Origin: Rhizobium sp. Root274
Lineage (GTDB): Bacteria; Pseudomonadota; Alphaproteobacteria; Rhizobiales; Rhizobiaceae
Length of the DNA: 64,000 nt
Direction: 5' to 3'
Assembly: GCF_001429245.1 (NCBI RefSeq)
Contig: NZ_LMJE01000007.1
Location: 659,127 to 723,126 of the forward strand
This document shows positions 56,113 through 64,000 of this stretch, piece after piece. The notes under the pieces are model-generated. The model saw only the letters and a program-made list of their open reading frames with translations. It was not told the DNA's origin and searched no databases. How positions within the stretch are numbered: the first letter of the stretch is position 1; every line of letters starts with the position of its first letter. The position numbers were made by a program, and so were the translations under genes.

Positions 56113-59070
56113 TCACAGGTTCAGTTTCTTGTTGTCGGGGTCGTAGAAGACGGGGCTGACGACCTCGGCCAGCACTTCCGAACCGCGCAAGCCGTCCCAG
56201 ACGACGATCTTCTCGCCCAGCCGCTCGCGGCCGGATTTGAGGAAGGCGAGGCCGATCGTGTGGCCGAACGTTGGCGAATGGCAGACGGAGGACACCCAGC
56301 CCTGATCGTTCAGTGTCGACGGTTTGACGTTCTCCTTCAGGAGATGCGCGCCGGCGGCGAATGTCTTGTCACGCTCCACCGGCTTCAAGCCGACGAGTTG
56401 CGGACGATCGGCCGCGGTCAGCCCAAAGCGGCTCGACAGCCGTTTGCCGATGAAGTCGGGCTTCTGCGTCGAGAACATCTTGCCGAGGCCGACATCGTCC
56501 GGCGTCGTGCGCCCGTCGATTTCGCTATGGGTGATGAAACCCTTTTCGATGCGCAGCACGTTGAGTGCCTCGACGCCGTAGGCGCAGATTCCATGCGGCC
56601 TACCGGCCGCCATGATCGCATCGGCAACCGCCTCGCCGTAATTGGCGGGCACTGCCACTTCGAAGGCGAGTTCGCCGGAAAAGGAAATGCGGAAGAGCCG
56701 CGCCTTCAAGCCGCCCTTGAGCAGCACCTCGCGGGCAGACAGGAACGGGAAGGCCTCGTCGGAGATATCATCTTCCACGATCTGTTCGAGGATAATCCGA
56801 GCCTTGGGACCCGCGACCGACATCTGCGCCCACTGATCGCTGGAGGAGACGAAACGGACGTCGAGATCCGGCCAGAGAACCTGGGCGCAGAATTCGAGAT
56901 GCGTCATGACCTCGCCGGCATAGGCCGTCGTGGTGGTCATGAAGAAATGCTCGTCCGACAGCCGGCTCGTCGTGCCGTCATCGAAGATCATCCCGTCTTC
57001 GCGCAGCATCAGCCCGTAGCGCGCCTTGCCGACCGGCAGCTTGAGGAAGGCGTTGGAATAGACGCGGTTCAAGAATTCCGCCGCGTCCTTGCCGAAGATC
57101 TCGATCTTGCCGAGCGTCGAGACATCGCAGATGCCGGCATTGGCGCGGATGTTCAAGACTTCGCGGTCAACGGCTTCGCGCCAGGTCTTCTCGCCATCGC
57201 GCGGGAACCAAGAAGAGCGATACCAGAGGCCGGATTCGACGAAGACGGCGCCGTTTCTCTTTGCCCAGCCATGCAACGGTGAGGTGCGCACGGGCCGCGA
57301 ATGTTCACCCCGTGAGGTGCCCGCCATCGCCCCGAAGGAAACGGGCGTGTAGAAGGGCCGGAAGGTCGTGGTGCCGATCTCGGCAGGCGACACGCCACGC
57401 ATGCCGGCCATGATGCCGATGGTTGCGACATTGCCGAGCTTGCCCTGATCGGTCGCCATGCCGCCGGTCGTATAGCGCTTGGTGTGCTCGACGTGACCCA
57501 TGGCCTCGCGCTGGGCAAGGCTCAGGTCCTTCACATGCACATCGTTCTGGAAGTCGACGAAGGCCTTGGACTTGGCGCCCGGCACGTACCAGAGCGGCGC
57601 GAAGCTCGCGTCGTATTCGCCCTCGACTTCGGGCACATCCACATTGCCGACGAGACGACCCAGATCGCCGATCGCCTCGTGTGCCTTGTCCGCACCGTCG
57701 CGCAAGACGGCGGCAAGCGAGGCATGACCGGCCGCAGAACCGGCAATCCGCAGCCCCTGCCCCACATCCGGCGCCAGGAAGGCCTGATGCTCGTCCGACC
57801 AGGTGGGCTTCGCGCCACGCTGGCAGGCAAGATGCACGATCGGGCTATAGCCGCCGCTCATGGCAAGCGCATCGCAGGCTATCTCTTCCTGATGGCCGAC
57901 ACGTTCGGCGAGCAGGCTTTTGATGCGGAGATGACCCTTGGTATCGACAACCGAACCGCCACGGATAACCCGCACGCCGGAGGGCGCAATATCAGAAGAC
58001 TGTGCCCGCCCGTCGATGATAGCAGCGACACCCACCCCGGCTGCCACCAGATCGGCAGCCGTACGATAGCCCGCACCACCATTGGTGAAGATGGCGACGT
58101 TCTGGCCTGCGGCCACGCCATAGCGATTGAGGTAGGTTCTAACCGCGCCCGAGGTCATCACACCCGGCTTGTCGTTGCCGCCGAAAACCAGCGGCCGCTC
58201 TTCGGCGCCGGAGGCCAGGATCGCCCGCTTGGCAACGATACGCCAGACACGCTCGACCGGCAGTTCGCTCGACGGCTGCGCGACATGCTTCTGCACCTTT
58301 TCGACGGCACCAAAGACATTGTCGTCATACCAGCCGAAGACGGTGGTGCGCGGCATCAGCGTGACATTGGAAAGGCTCTTCAACTCCTCGACGACGGAGG
58401 CGGCGTACTCGGCCGCCGGCACGCCGCCGACAGTCACCCGTTCGTTGAGCAGCGAACCGCCAAGCCTAAAGCCTTCATCCGCCAGAATGACGCGAAGCCC
58501 GGCGCGCGCCGCAGCCCGCGCCGCCATCAAACCGGCGGGGCCGGAACCGATCACCAGGAGGTCGCAATGCGCCCAGGCCTTTTCGTAGCGATCGGGATCG
58601 GCGATGAACGGCGTCTTGCCAAGGCCAGCCGCTTTCCGGATGATCGGCTCATAGAGCTTTTCCCAGAAGGCCTTAGGCCACATGAAGGTCTTGTAGTAGA
58701 AGCCGGCCGAGAGAAATGGCGACAACAGGCTGTTGACCGAGCCGATGTCGTATTTGAGCGACGGCCAGCGGTTCTGGCTGTTGGCTTCGAGTCCATGATA
58801 AAGCTCGGCGACAGTGGCGCGTGTATTCGGCTCGGTGCGACCGTCCTTGCCGATCGTCACCAGCGCATTCGGCTCTGCCGCACCTGCCGTCACGATGCCG
58901 CGCGGGCGGTGATATTTGAAGGAGCGTCCGACCAGCAACTGGTCATTGGCGAGCAGCGCTGAGGCCAGCGTGTCGCCTTCATAGCCGGTATAGGTCTGCC
59001 CATCGAACGAAAAGGAGAGCGTGCGGGCGCGGTTGACAAGCCCGCCGGAGGAAAGCCGGGAACCGGTCAT
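56113..59070 (-). CDS. soxA: Sarcosine oxidase alpha subunit SoxA
   Basis: The 985-residue large subunit. An N-terminal ferredoxin-like segment (FSFDGQTYTGYEGDTLASALL, FKYHRPRGI) is followed by a dinucleotide-binding domain (LLVIGSGPAGLMAARAAARAG), a second NAD region and C-terminal GcvT domains (from about 590) that bind tetrahydrofolate to give 5,10-methylene-THF. It binds NAD and shares FMN with SoxB. Its start overlaps the soxD stop by four bases. The ATG at 59070 is used; a longer reading lies entirely within soxD. Confidence 0.96.
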   Translation of the reverse strand: MTGSRLSSGGLVNRARTLSFSFDGQTYTGYEGDTLASALLANDQLLVGRSFKYHRPRGIVTAGAAEPNALVTIGKDGRTEPNTRATVAELYHGLEANSQNRWPSLKYDIGSVNSLLSPFLSAGFYYKTFMWPKAFWEKLYEPIIRKAAGLGKTPFIADPDRYEKAWAHCDLLVIGSGPAGLMAARAAARAGLRVILADEGFRLGGSLLNERVTVGGVPAAEYAASVVEELKSLSNVTLMPRTTVFGWYDDNVFGAVEKVQKHVAQPSSELPVERVWRIVAKRAILASGAEERPLVFGGNDKPGVMTSGAVRTYLNRYGVAAGQNVAIFTNGGAGYRTAADLVAAGVGVAAIIDGRAQSSDIAPSGVRVIRGGSVVDTKGHLRIKSLLAERVGHQEEIACDALAMSGGYSPIVHLACQRGAKPTWSDEHQAFLAPDVGQGLRIAGSAAGHASLAAVLRDGADKAHEAIGDLGRLVGNVDVPEVEGEYDASFAPLWYVPGAKSKAFVDFQNDVHVKDLSLAQREAMGHVEHTKRYTTGGMATDQGKLGNVATIGIMAGMRGVSPAEIGTTTFRPFYTPVSFGAMAGTSRGEHSRPVRTSPLHGWAKRNGAVFVESGLWYRSSWFPRDGEKTWREAVDREVLNIRANAGICDVSTLGKIEIFGKDAAEFLNRVYSNAFLKLPVGKARYGLMLREDGMIFDDGTTSRLSDEHFFMTTTTAYAGEVMTHLEFCAQVLWPDLDVRFVSSSDQWAQMSVAGPKARIILEQIVEDDISDEAFPFLSAREVLLKGGLKARLFRISFSGELAFEVAVPANYGEAVADAIMAAGRPHGICAYGVEALNVLRIEKGFITHSEIDGRTTPDDVGLGKMFSTQKPDFIGKRLSSRFGLTAADRPQLVGLKPVERDKTFAAGAHLLKENVKPSTLNDQGWVSSVCHSPTFGHTIGLAFLKSGRERLGEKIVVWDGLRGSEVLAEVVSPVFYDPDNKKLNL

Positions 59071-59348
59071 CGCGCGGCCTCCTTCGCGTAATCGCTCGCA
59101 TCCGTCACACTGTAGACCTCGTGGCTCCCAGCATTGTCGCGCTCGACCACCAGCCAACGGCGACAGCCGCTCGAATGGTGCCAGTGCTCGACGATCCGCC
59201 CCTTTGGATTGTCGCGGATGAAGACATAACGAACCCAGTCATCGTCAGGCGCGCCCGGTGCCGGACGGATCGGGCTTGCATCGCCGCGAATGCTGAACTC
59301 TTCCTTGGGACGAACGCCGCAATGCGGACAGGTGATCAGGCTTGCCAT
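59067..59348 (-). CDS. soxD: Sarcosine oxidase delta subunit SoxD
   Basis: A 93-residue zinc subunit. LITCPHCGVRPKEEFSIRGDA provides the first cysteine pair, and HWHHSSGCRRWLVVERD the remaining zinc ligands. It sits between soxB (10 bases) and soxA (4-base overlap), the standard order. Confidence 0.95.
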   Translation of the reverse strand: MASLITCPHCGVRPKEEFSIRGDASPIRPAPGAPDDDWVRYVFIRDNPKGRIVEHWHHSSGCRRWLVVERDNAGSHEVYSVTDASDYAKEAAR

Positions 59349-59357
59349 GGCGATGTC

Positions 59358-60611
59358 TCAATGCAGGTTTGGTTGAGGGCCCTTGCCGCCTTCGTCGACG
59401 GCAAAACCGCGTTCGAAACGATCAAGGCGCAACAGGCGGGCCACGGGATGGGCCTCGTTCTTGGCGATCAGGTGGGCAAAGCAGAAGCCGGAGGCCGGCG
59501 TCGCCTTGAAGCCGCCATAGCACCAGCCGCAATTCAGATAGAGATTGTCGATCGGTGTTCGGTCGATGATCGGCGAACCGTCCATCGACATGTCCATCGC
59601 ACCACCCCAGGACCGCAGCACCCGGACGCGCGACAGGCCGGGGATCAGCGAGACACCCTCCTCGATCGTATGCTCGACCGTCGCCAGATTGCCGCGCTGG
59701 GCGTATGAAGAATAGTAGTCGATATCGGCCCCGAAGACCAAGCCGCCCTTGTCGGACTGCGAAATATAGAAGTGCCCGGCGCCATAGGTAATGACATTGT
59801 CGATCACGGGCTTGATGCCTTCCGAGACGAAAGCCTGCAGCACATGCGTCTCGATCGGAAGGTCAAGCCCCGCCATCTTGCCGGTGACCGAGGTGTGCCC
59901 GGCGGTCGCGAGCGCCAGCTTGTTGCAGCCGATGAAGCCTTTGGTCGTCTCGACGCCGGTCACCTGGCCAAGCTCGTCGCGGCGGATGCCGGTCACTTCG
60001 CAATGCTGGATGAGATCCACGCCGCGCTCGTCGGCGCCGCGTCCATAGCCCCAGGCCACCGCGTCATGGCGGGCCGTGCCGCCGCGCCGTTGCAAGAGGC
60101 CGCCGAGGATCGGGAAGCGCGCATGATTGAAATTAAGATAAGGCATCATCGCCTTGACCTGCTCGCGGTCGAGCAGTTCGGCAGCCACCCCATGCATCAT
60201 CATCGCATTGCCGCGCCGCGCATAGGCGTCGCGCTGACCGTCGGTATGGAAGAGATTGACGATGCCACGCTGGGAGACCATGGCATTGTAGTTGAAGTCC
60301 TGCTCCAACCCTTCCCACAGCTTCATCGACAGCTCGTAGAACGGCTCGTTGCCCTCGAGCATGTAGTTGGAGCGGATGATCGTGGTATTGCGCCCGACAT
60401 TCCCACCGCCGAGATAGCCTTTCTCGATGACAGCGACATTGGTGATGCCGAATTCCTTGGCGAGGTAATAGGCAGTGGAAAGGCCATGCCCCCCGCCCCC
60501 GACGATAACCACGTCATAATGCGGCTTCGGCTGCGGCTCGCGCCACATCGGCGCCCAGTTCCGGTTGCCGGAAAGCGCCTGGCGGAAGATCGAAAGGGCG
60601 GAATAACGCAT
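59358..60611 (-). CDS. soxB: Sarcosine oxidase beta subunit SoxB
   Basis: A 417-residue flavoprotein that oxidises sarcosine. It has the FAD motif DVVIVGGGGHGLSTAYYLA and GGNVGRNTTIIRSNYM. The histidine of GGTARHDAVAWG (near residue 182) corresponds to the covalent FMN site. SQSDKGGLVFGADIDYYSSY and GWCYGGFKATPASG are typical of the family. First gene of the operon; the upstream 226 bp up to the CysQ gene must hold divergent promoters. Confidence 0.96.
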   Translation of the reverse strand: MRYSALSIFRQALSGNRNWAPMWREPQPKPHYDVVIVGGGGHGLSTAYYLAKEFGITNVAVIEKGYLGGGNVGRNTTIIRSNYMLEGNEPFYELSMKLWEGLEQDFNYNAMVSQRGIVNLFHTDGQRDAYARRGNAMMMHGVAAELLDREQVKAMMPYLNFNHARFPILGGLLQRRGGTARHDAVAWGYGRGADERGVDLIQHCEVTGIRRDELGQVTGVETTKGFIGCNKLALATAGHTSVTGKMAGLDLPIETHVLQAFVSEGIKPVIDNVITYGAGHFYISQSDKGGLVFGADIDYYSSYAQRGNLATVEHTIEEGVSLIPGLSRVRVLRSWGGAMDMSMDGSPIIDRTPIDNLYLNCGWCYGGFKATPASGFCFAHLIAKNEAHPVARLLRLDRFERGFAVDEGGKGPQPNLH

Positions 60612-60836
60612 CGAACAACCTCTGCAAATGTCGCGTCACATTCGCATAGGCGTCACAAAGAGCAAGCGCGATCAGGACAAAAACTATGCTGTTTGAGACA
60701 TGGAACACAGGTTTGAACGCAGTGCAGCAAGAAGGACGCAGCACGAGGACAAGGATGCATCGAGGCTTCACAAGCCAAGCCCCTCGCTCTACATCGGCTT
60801 TCTGAAACTGAGCAAAAATGCCCACAGGAGAGCCCC

Positions 60837-61640
60837 ATGCCGCCGATGACGGAAATCTTGAAGCTGTTTGAACAGACAGCCCTTTCCGTCGGACCCGTCA
60901 TTCTCGATATCTACAGGGCCGGTCCCGATGTCCGCCTGAAGGGTGACCGGACGCCGGTGACGGAGGCAGACGAGGCGGCGGAGCGCATCATTCTCGCAGC
61001 CCTTGAACGGAATCTGCCCGAGATTCCCGTCGTCGCCGAGGAAGAAGCGGCGGCGGGACGGCTCCCCGACATTTCCGCTGGTCGTTTCATTCTGGTCGAT
61101 CCGCTCGATGGCACGCGGGAATTCATCGGCGGCCATGACGATTTCACCGTAAATATTGCACTCGTCGAAAACGGCGAGCCGATTGCCGGCGTCGTCTATG
61201 CCCCCGCCCTCGGCACCGCCTATCTGGGCGCCGAAGGTAAGGCGGAACGCCTGGCTGTCGGGGCTGACTTTGAGGTCACCGAACGCCGCCCAATCCGCAC
61301 GCGTCTGCGTCCGCCCGCCCCTTGCGCCCTGATCAGCCGCTCGCACAACAGCGAAGCGACCATCGCCTTCATCGAGGAGGCCAGCATCCCCGAAAGGCGT
61401 GCCGTGGGCTCGTCGCTGAAATTCTGCCTGCTGGCGGAAGGCAATGCCGATGTCTATCCGCGCTTCGGCCGCACCATGGAATGGGACACCGCCGCCGGCG
61501 ATGCCGTTTTGCGGGCAGCAGGCGGCATCACCGCCACGACCAATGGCGCGCCGCTCACCTATGGCAAGCGCGAACAGGACGATGCGCCCTTTGCCAATCC
61601 CAACTTTATTGCCTGGGCAGACCCGCAAAAGCGGGGATGA
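60837..61640 (+). CDS. cysQ: 3'(2'),5'-bisphosphate nucleotidase CysQ-type
   Basis: A 267-residue inositol-phosphatase-superfamily enzyme expected to hydrolyse PAP or PAPS-derived 3',5'-bisphosphates. The metal motif DPLDGTREFIGG is present, as are the upstream acidic VVAEEEAA and late WDTAAGDAVLRAAGG (second metal site). AGGAGAG precedes the ATG at 60837; an ATG at 60846 is possible. Confidence 0.9.
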   Translation: MPPMTEILKLFEQTALSVGPVILDIYRAGPDVRLKGDRTPVTEADEAAERIILAALERNLPEIPVVAEEEAAAGRLPDISAGRFILVDPLDGTREFIGGHDDFTVNIALVENGEPIAGVVYAPALGTAYLGAEGKAERLAVGADFEVTERRPIRTRLRPPAPCALISRSHNSEATIAFIEEASIPERRAVGSSLKFCLLAEGNADVYPRFGRTMEWDTAAGDAVLRAAGGITATTNGAPLTYGKREQDDAPFANPNFIAWADPQKRG

Positions 61641-61770
61641 GTTTCAAGGTTTTTCCTTTGTAATCAAAGGGGCGTAGTGCATTTCATCCCCCACCCGTGA
61701 CAGGGCCGCATACTTCTCCTCCATCGCCCGCAGCTGCAATCCGCAGCCGGGCCACCAAGAGGAGAGACCG

Positions 61771-62793
61771 ATGTCCGACACCACGACCCGACTGGACCTG
61801 CCTTACATCCTGCCCGCTCAGGCGCAAAAGCACGTCACCCACAACGAAGCCCTGCAGAGACTGGATGCTGTCGTCCAGCTGGTGATCGACAGCGAGCGCA
61901 GCGATCCGCCGGACAGCCCTGCCGAAGGCGAGATCCACTGGATCGGCGGCCCGGGTACCGGCGCCTTTGCCGGACGAGACGGCATGCTGGCCGCGCGTCA
62001 GGATGGTGTCTGGACCTTTATCGCCCCACAATCCGGCTGGCAGGCGGTCTTCCGCGACAGCGGCACCTTCACCATCTTTGACGGCAGCGAATGGCAGGTC
62101 CCTGCCCTGCCGGACGACCTTCTTGCCGACCGGCTCGGCATATCCGGCACGCCCGACGCCTATAACCGTCTCCTGGTCCAGTCGCCCGGCAGCCTGTTCA
62201 ATCACGCCGGCGGCAGCCACCGGATGAGCATCAACAAGGCGGCGACCGGCGAAACGGCCAGCCTCATCTTCCAGTCCAACTGGCAGGCCCGCACCGAAAT
62301 GGGTCTCGCCGGCGAGGACCGCTTCTCCTTCAAGATGTATGGCGATGCCACGGGCTGGCGGCAGGCAATCGCAATCTCGCCGGAAGGCTATGTCCACCAT
62401 GACCAGCGGCCGCTTGCCCGCGCAGCCCTGTCATCCGCAACCTTCACCCCCGCCGCCGGCAGCTTTACCGGCTTCGATACCCTGCATCTGGCCGGCGGCG
62501 ACATGGCACTCGGCGCAGCCCTCTCCTCCGAATATGGGCGCCGCCTGATTGTCCCGGCCTCCGGCTATTACCTGCTGGCACTCACCGCGACCGCAGACGA
62601 TGCAGCCCATACGCTCCATGTCAGCCGCAATGGCAGTGCCGACATCGCGAGCCACAGCGGCAGCGCTGGAACATCGAGCACCACCGCCCTCGCCTGGCTC
62701 AATAGCGGCGATACATTGACCCTTCGCCACGCCAACGCGGCCCAGTACCAGTTCGGTTACGGCCGCACGGAGCTTTGCGTCTACCTGCTGTGA
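61771..62793 (+). CDS. DUF2793 (phage-tail-associated type) protein
   Basis: A 340-residue protein whose N-terminal 120 residues match DUF2793: LDLPYILPAQAQKHVTHNEALQRLDAVVQL, then short repeats with EGEIHWIGG...GAFAGRDG and GVWTFIAPQSGWQAVF. The rest is beta-rich and ends in a C1q/TNF-like region (about 215-340: FTGFDTLHLAGG, YYLLALTATADDAAHTLHV). Such domains are frequent on gene-transfer-agent or phage tails, but no phage genes are nearby. Possibly a surface or tail-fibre-like protein standing alone. Confidence 0.75.
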   Translation: MSDTTTRLDLPYILPAQAQKHVTHNEALQRLDAVVQLVIDSERSDPPDSPAEGEIHWIGGPGTGAFAGRDGMLAARQDGVWTFIAPQSGWQAVFRDSGTFTIFDGSEWQVPALPDDLLADRLGISGTPDAYNRLLVQSPGSLFNHAGGSHRMSINKAATGETASLIFQSNWQARTEMGLAGEDRFSFKMYGDATGWRQAIAISPEGYVHHDQRPLARAALSSATFTPAAGSFTGFDTLHLAGGDMALGAALSSEYGRRLIVPASGYYLLALTATADDAAHTLHVSRNGSADIASHSGSAGTSSTTALAWLNSGDTLTLRHANAAQYQFGYGRTELCVYLL

Positions 62794-62815
62794 AGACCGG
62801 GGTGTCAAAATGGAA

Positions 62816-62841
62816 AAAGCCGCCCGGGATGGGGCGCCTTT
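62816..62841. terminator. Bidirectional terminator between the DUF2793 and luxR genes
   Basis: AAAG-C-CGCCC-GGGATG-GGGCG-C-CTTT forms a hairpin in the gap between the convergent genes, with A-rich and T-rich flanks that suit both directions. Confidence 0.6.
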
Positions 62842-62866
62842 CGGAAACGATGATCGCTGATATGCT

Positions 62867-63607
62867 TCAGAGCAGCCGATAGCGACAGGCGCGCGCCACC
62901 GCCTGCATGCGGTTGACCGCTTCGAGCTTGCGCATCGCACTCTTCAGATAGCTGACAACGGTATGCGTCGAGATATCGAGAATGATGGCGATCTCGTCGC
63001 TGCTCTTGCCGGCAGCCGACCAGCGCAGACATTCGATCTCGCGGGCCGAAAGCTTTTCCTTCGGCCCCGGCCGGGGCACCACGCTTTCGACGCCGCTGTC
63101 GAGCAATTCCATGGCAGAGAGCTGCATCAGTGCCAGTTCATCACGGTTGGGTCTCGTCGGGCGACCGGAATAAACGAGAATATACTGCGACTGATGACGG
63201 TCATGCAGACCAAAGGCGAGATGGCCCGAAGGCGCATGGTGCTCGAAAAGGGCCGAGATCGGATTGCGCGCTTCGGACGCCGCAGTACTCAAGAACAGGT
63301 TTTCCACCGAAAAGATCGGCAGTACCGTCTGCTTCAACCGCTGCACCAGGGCACTGCCGGCGAACACCTCTGCCTGCTCATAGGCCAGCCGCAACTCGTC
63401 CGGCCAGGTCACGACCAGCAGATTGGCAGAAAATTCGGGGCTGTCGGCCTTCGGAAAGCGCGCGAGAAGACAGTGGGTGAAGCCGTAAGAGCGGCCGAGC
63501 GCAACGAGATCCCGCGCGAAAGCGCCAGAACTATCGGCATCGCTGCGCATCAGGTCGGCGTGATCGCCCAGATCGTGGCGACGCGCCACTTCAGTCGGCC
63601 TAAACAT
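62867..63607 (-). CDS. LuxR-type regulator with autoinducer-binding-like domain (LuxR solo)
   Basis: A 246-residue regulator with an N-terminal autoinducer-binding-like domain (about 25-170: YGFTHCLLARFP, WPDELRLAYEQAEVF, PSGHLAFGLHDRH) and a C-terminal LuxR helix-turn-helix (about 180-240: LSAREIECLRWSAAGKSSDEIAIILDISTHTV). There is no luxI nearby, so it is a solo that may answer a foreign or no acyl-homoserine lactone. It is alone, with a 15-bp palindrome about 60 bases upstream of the start. Confidence 0.85.
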   Translation of the reverse strand: MFRPTEVARRHDLGDHADLMRSDADSSGAFARDLVALGRSYGFTHCLLARFPKADSPEFSANLLVVTWPDELRLAYEQAEVFAGSALVQRLKQTVLPIFSVENLFLSTAASEARNPISALFEHHAPSGHLAFGLHDRHQSQYILVYSGRPTRPNRDELALMQLSAMELLDSGVESVVPRPGPKEKLSAREIECLRWSAAGKSSDEIAIILDISTHTVVSYLKSAMRKLEAVNRMQAVARACRYRLL

Positions 63608-63668
63608 CGAACTCCTTTCGACCGGATGAACGTCCGGCCGGGACTTGGCTGTGTCTGAACAAAGAATC

Positions 63669-63683
63669 GTTCCGATACGGAAC
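63669..63683. promoter_or_regulatory. 15-bp perfect inverted repeat upstream of the LuxR solo
   Basis: GTTCCG-ATA-CGGAAC lies 62-76 bp upstream of the luxR-type start codon. The remaining 390 bases to the window end contain no recognised gene. Its symmetry and place suggest an operator, possibly for autoregulation. Confidence 0.45.
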
Positions 63684-64000
63684 AGGTATCAGTCGGGCCT
63701 GTCGCCGATCTTGCGGGTAAATTACCGTCAGCAAGGGGAGAAAAACGATGCCGACCGCCGAAACGTGCATGGCCCGAGGCATCCTGGGCGCTCTGATCGC
63801 ATGAATGGCCCGACCCGAGTAGCCGGTCTGTCTGCATAACACCCATGCAACTGCCGCAAGTTTACGCAGCGTAAGGCGGAAATGGCGCGAATCTCCGCCA
63901 GAACCACACAGAGAAATTATTATCAAATGCTTACAACCTGCTTAGGCAAATTTTAAAGCATCGCCCCTAGTATGCGGCTGTGTGGTCTTGAGTTTGTATA

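Noticed and set aside
61771..62793. Prophage remnant around the DUF2793 gene
   Set aside because: No integrase, capsid, terminase or other tail genes are adjacent.
63684..64000. Gene at the window's right end
   Set aside because: Only short frames without start signals or similarity; treated as intergenic, possibly the promoter region of a gene beyond the window.

Overview
The window is a high-GC stretch of chromosome or large replicon from an alphaproteobacterium, most likely a member of the Rhizobiaceae (Agrobacterium/Rhizobium-like). The evidence is the gene content (urtABCDE beside a ureDABC...EFG urease cluster with rhizobial extra ORFs, a BphO/BphP pair with a fused receiver, SoxBDAG sarcosine oxidase), the dense packing, and many copies of palindromic mosaic intergenic repeats like those described in rhizobia. 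No rRNA, tRNA, CRISPR array, integrase or transposase is visible.

Layout. 1-4.2 kb: a 5'-truncated CHASE-PAS-GGDEF-EAL protein, an ExoD-family membrane protein and a DMT exporter. 4.1-13.9 kb: a pyrimidine/hydantoin catabolic locus: a divergent RutR-like TetR regulator, an M20 amidohydrolase (beta-ureidopropionase/N-carbamoyl-amino-acid hydrolase type), dihydropyrimidinase, a cupin, and a thiamine-precursor/nitrate-type ABC importer (ATPase, two permeases, binding protein) with a small DMT-like membrane protein. A near-consensus RutR operator lies in the regulator/amidohydrolase gap. The locus is invaded by palindromic repeats, and a DUF559 nuclease-like gene lies between two copies of one element. 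14.1-19.5 kb: an RND efflux pair and an Omp25/RopB-type outer-membrane protein. 19.6-20.5 kb: a Crp/Fnr regulator with a perfect TTGAT-N4-ATCAA box upstream.

20.5-35.8 kb, all on the minus strand: urea acquisition and hydrolysis. UrtABCDE import urea and UreABC with UreDEFG hydrolyse it. Between the urease genes lie a sialyltransferase-like protein, an LprI-like protein, a DUF1272 zinc-ribbon protein, a DUF2459 protein and a diguanylate cyclase, with an esterase gene between urtE and ureD. 36-39.1 kb: heme oxygenase and a bacteriophytochrome HWE kinase with a C-terminal receiver. 39.2-44.1 kb: a frameshifted DUF5680-like gene, then a sensor kinase whose input domain is a complete NCS1-type transporter followed by a cysteine-rich cluster, with its LuxR-type response regulator. 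44.4-49.9 kb: a branched-chain amino-acid ABC importer (LivHMGF, a DUF6867 protein and LivK). 50.2-63.6 kb: a dimethylglycine/sarcosine dehydrogenase-like flavoprotein, a ParDE-type toxin-antitoxin pair, a metallophosphoesterase, a DUF930 protein, soxBDAG, a CysQ-type phosphatase, an orphan DUF2793 protein and a LuxR solo.

The common theme is scavenging of nitrogen and carbon from small organic nitrogen compounds (pyrimidines, urea, branched amino acids, methylated glycines) under dedicated sensors. The most unusual item is the transporter-histidine kinase fusion with an inverted repeat covering its start codon. A 16-bp inverted repeat in the urtA-bphO gap is a possible target for its partner regulator. 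The rhizobial ure cluster also carries several proteins of unknown role.
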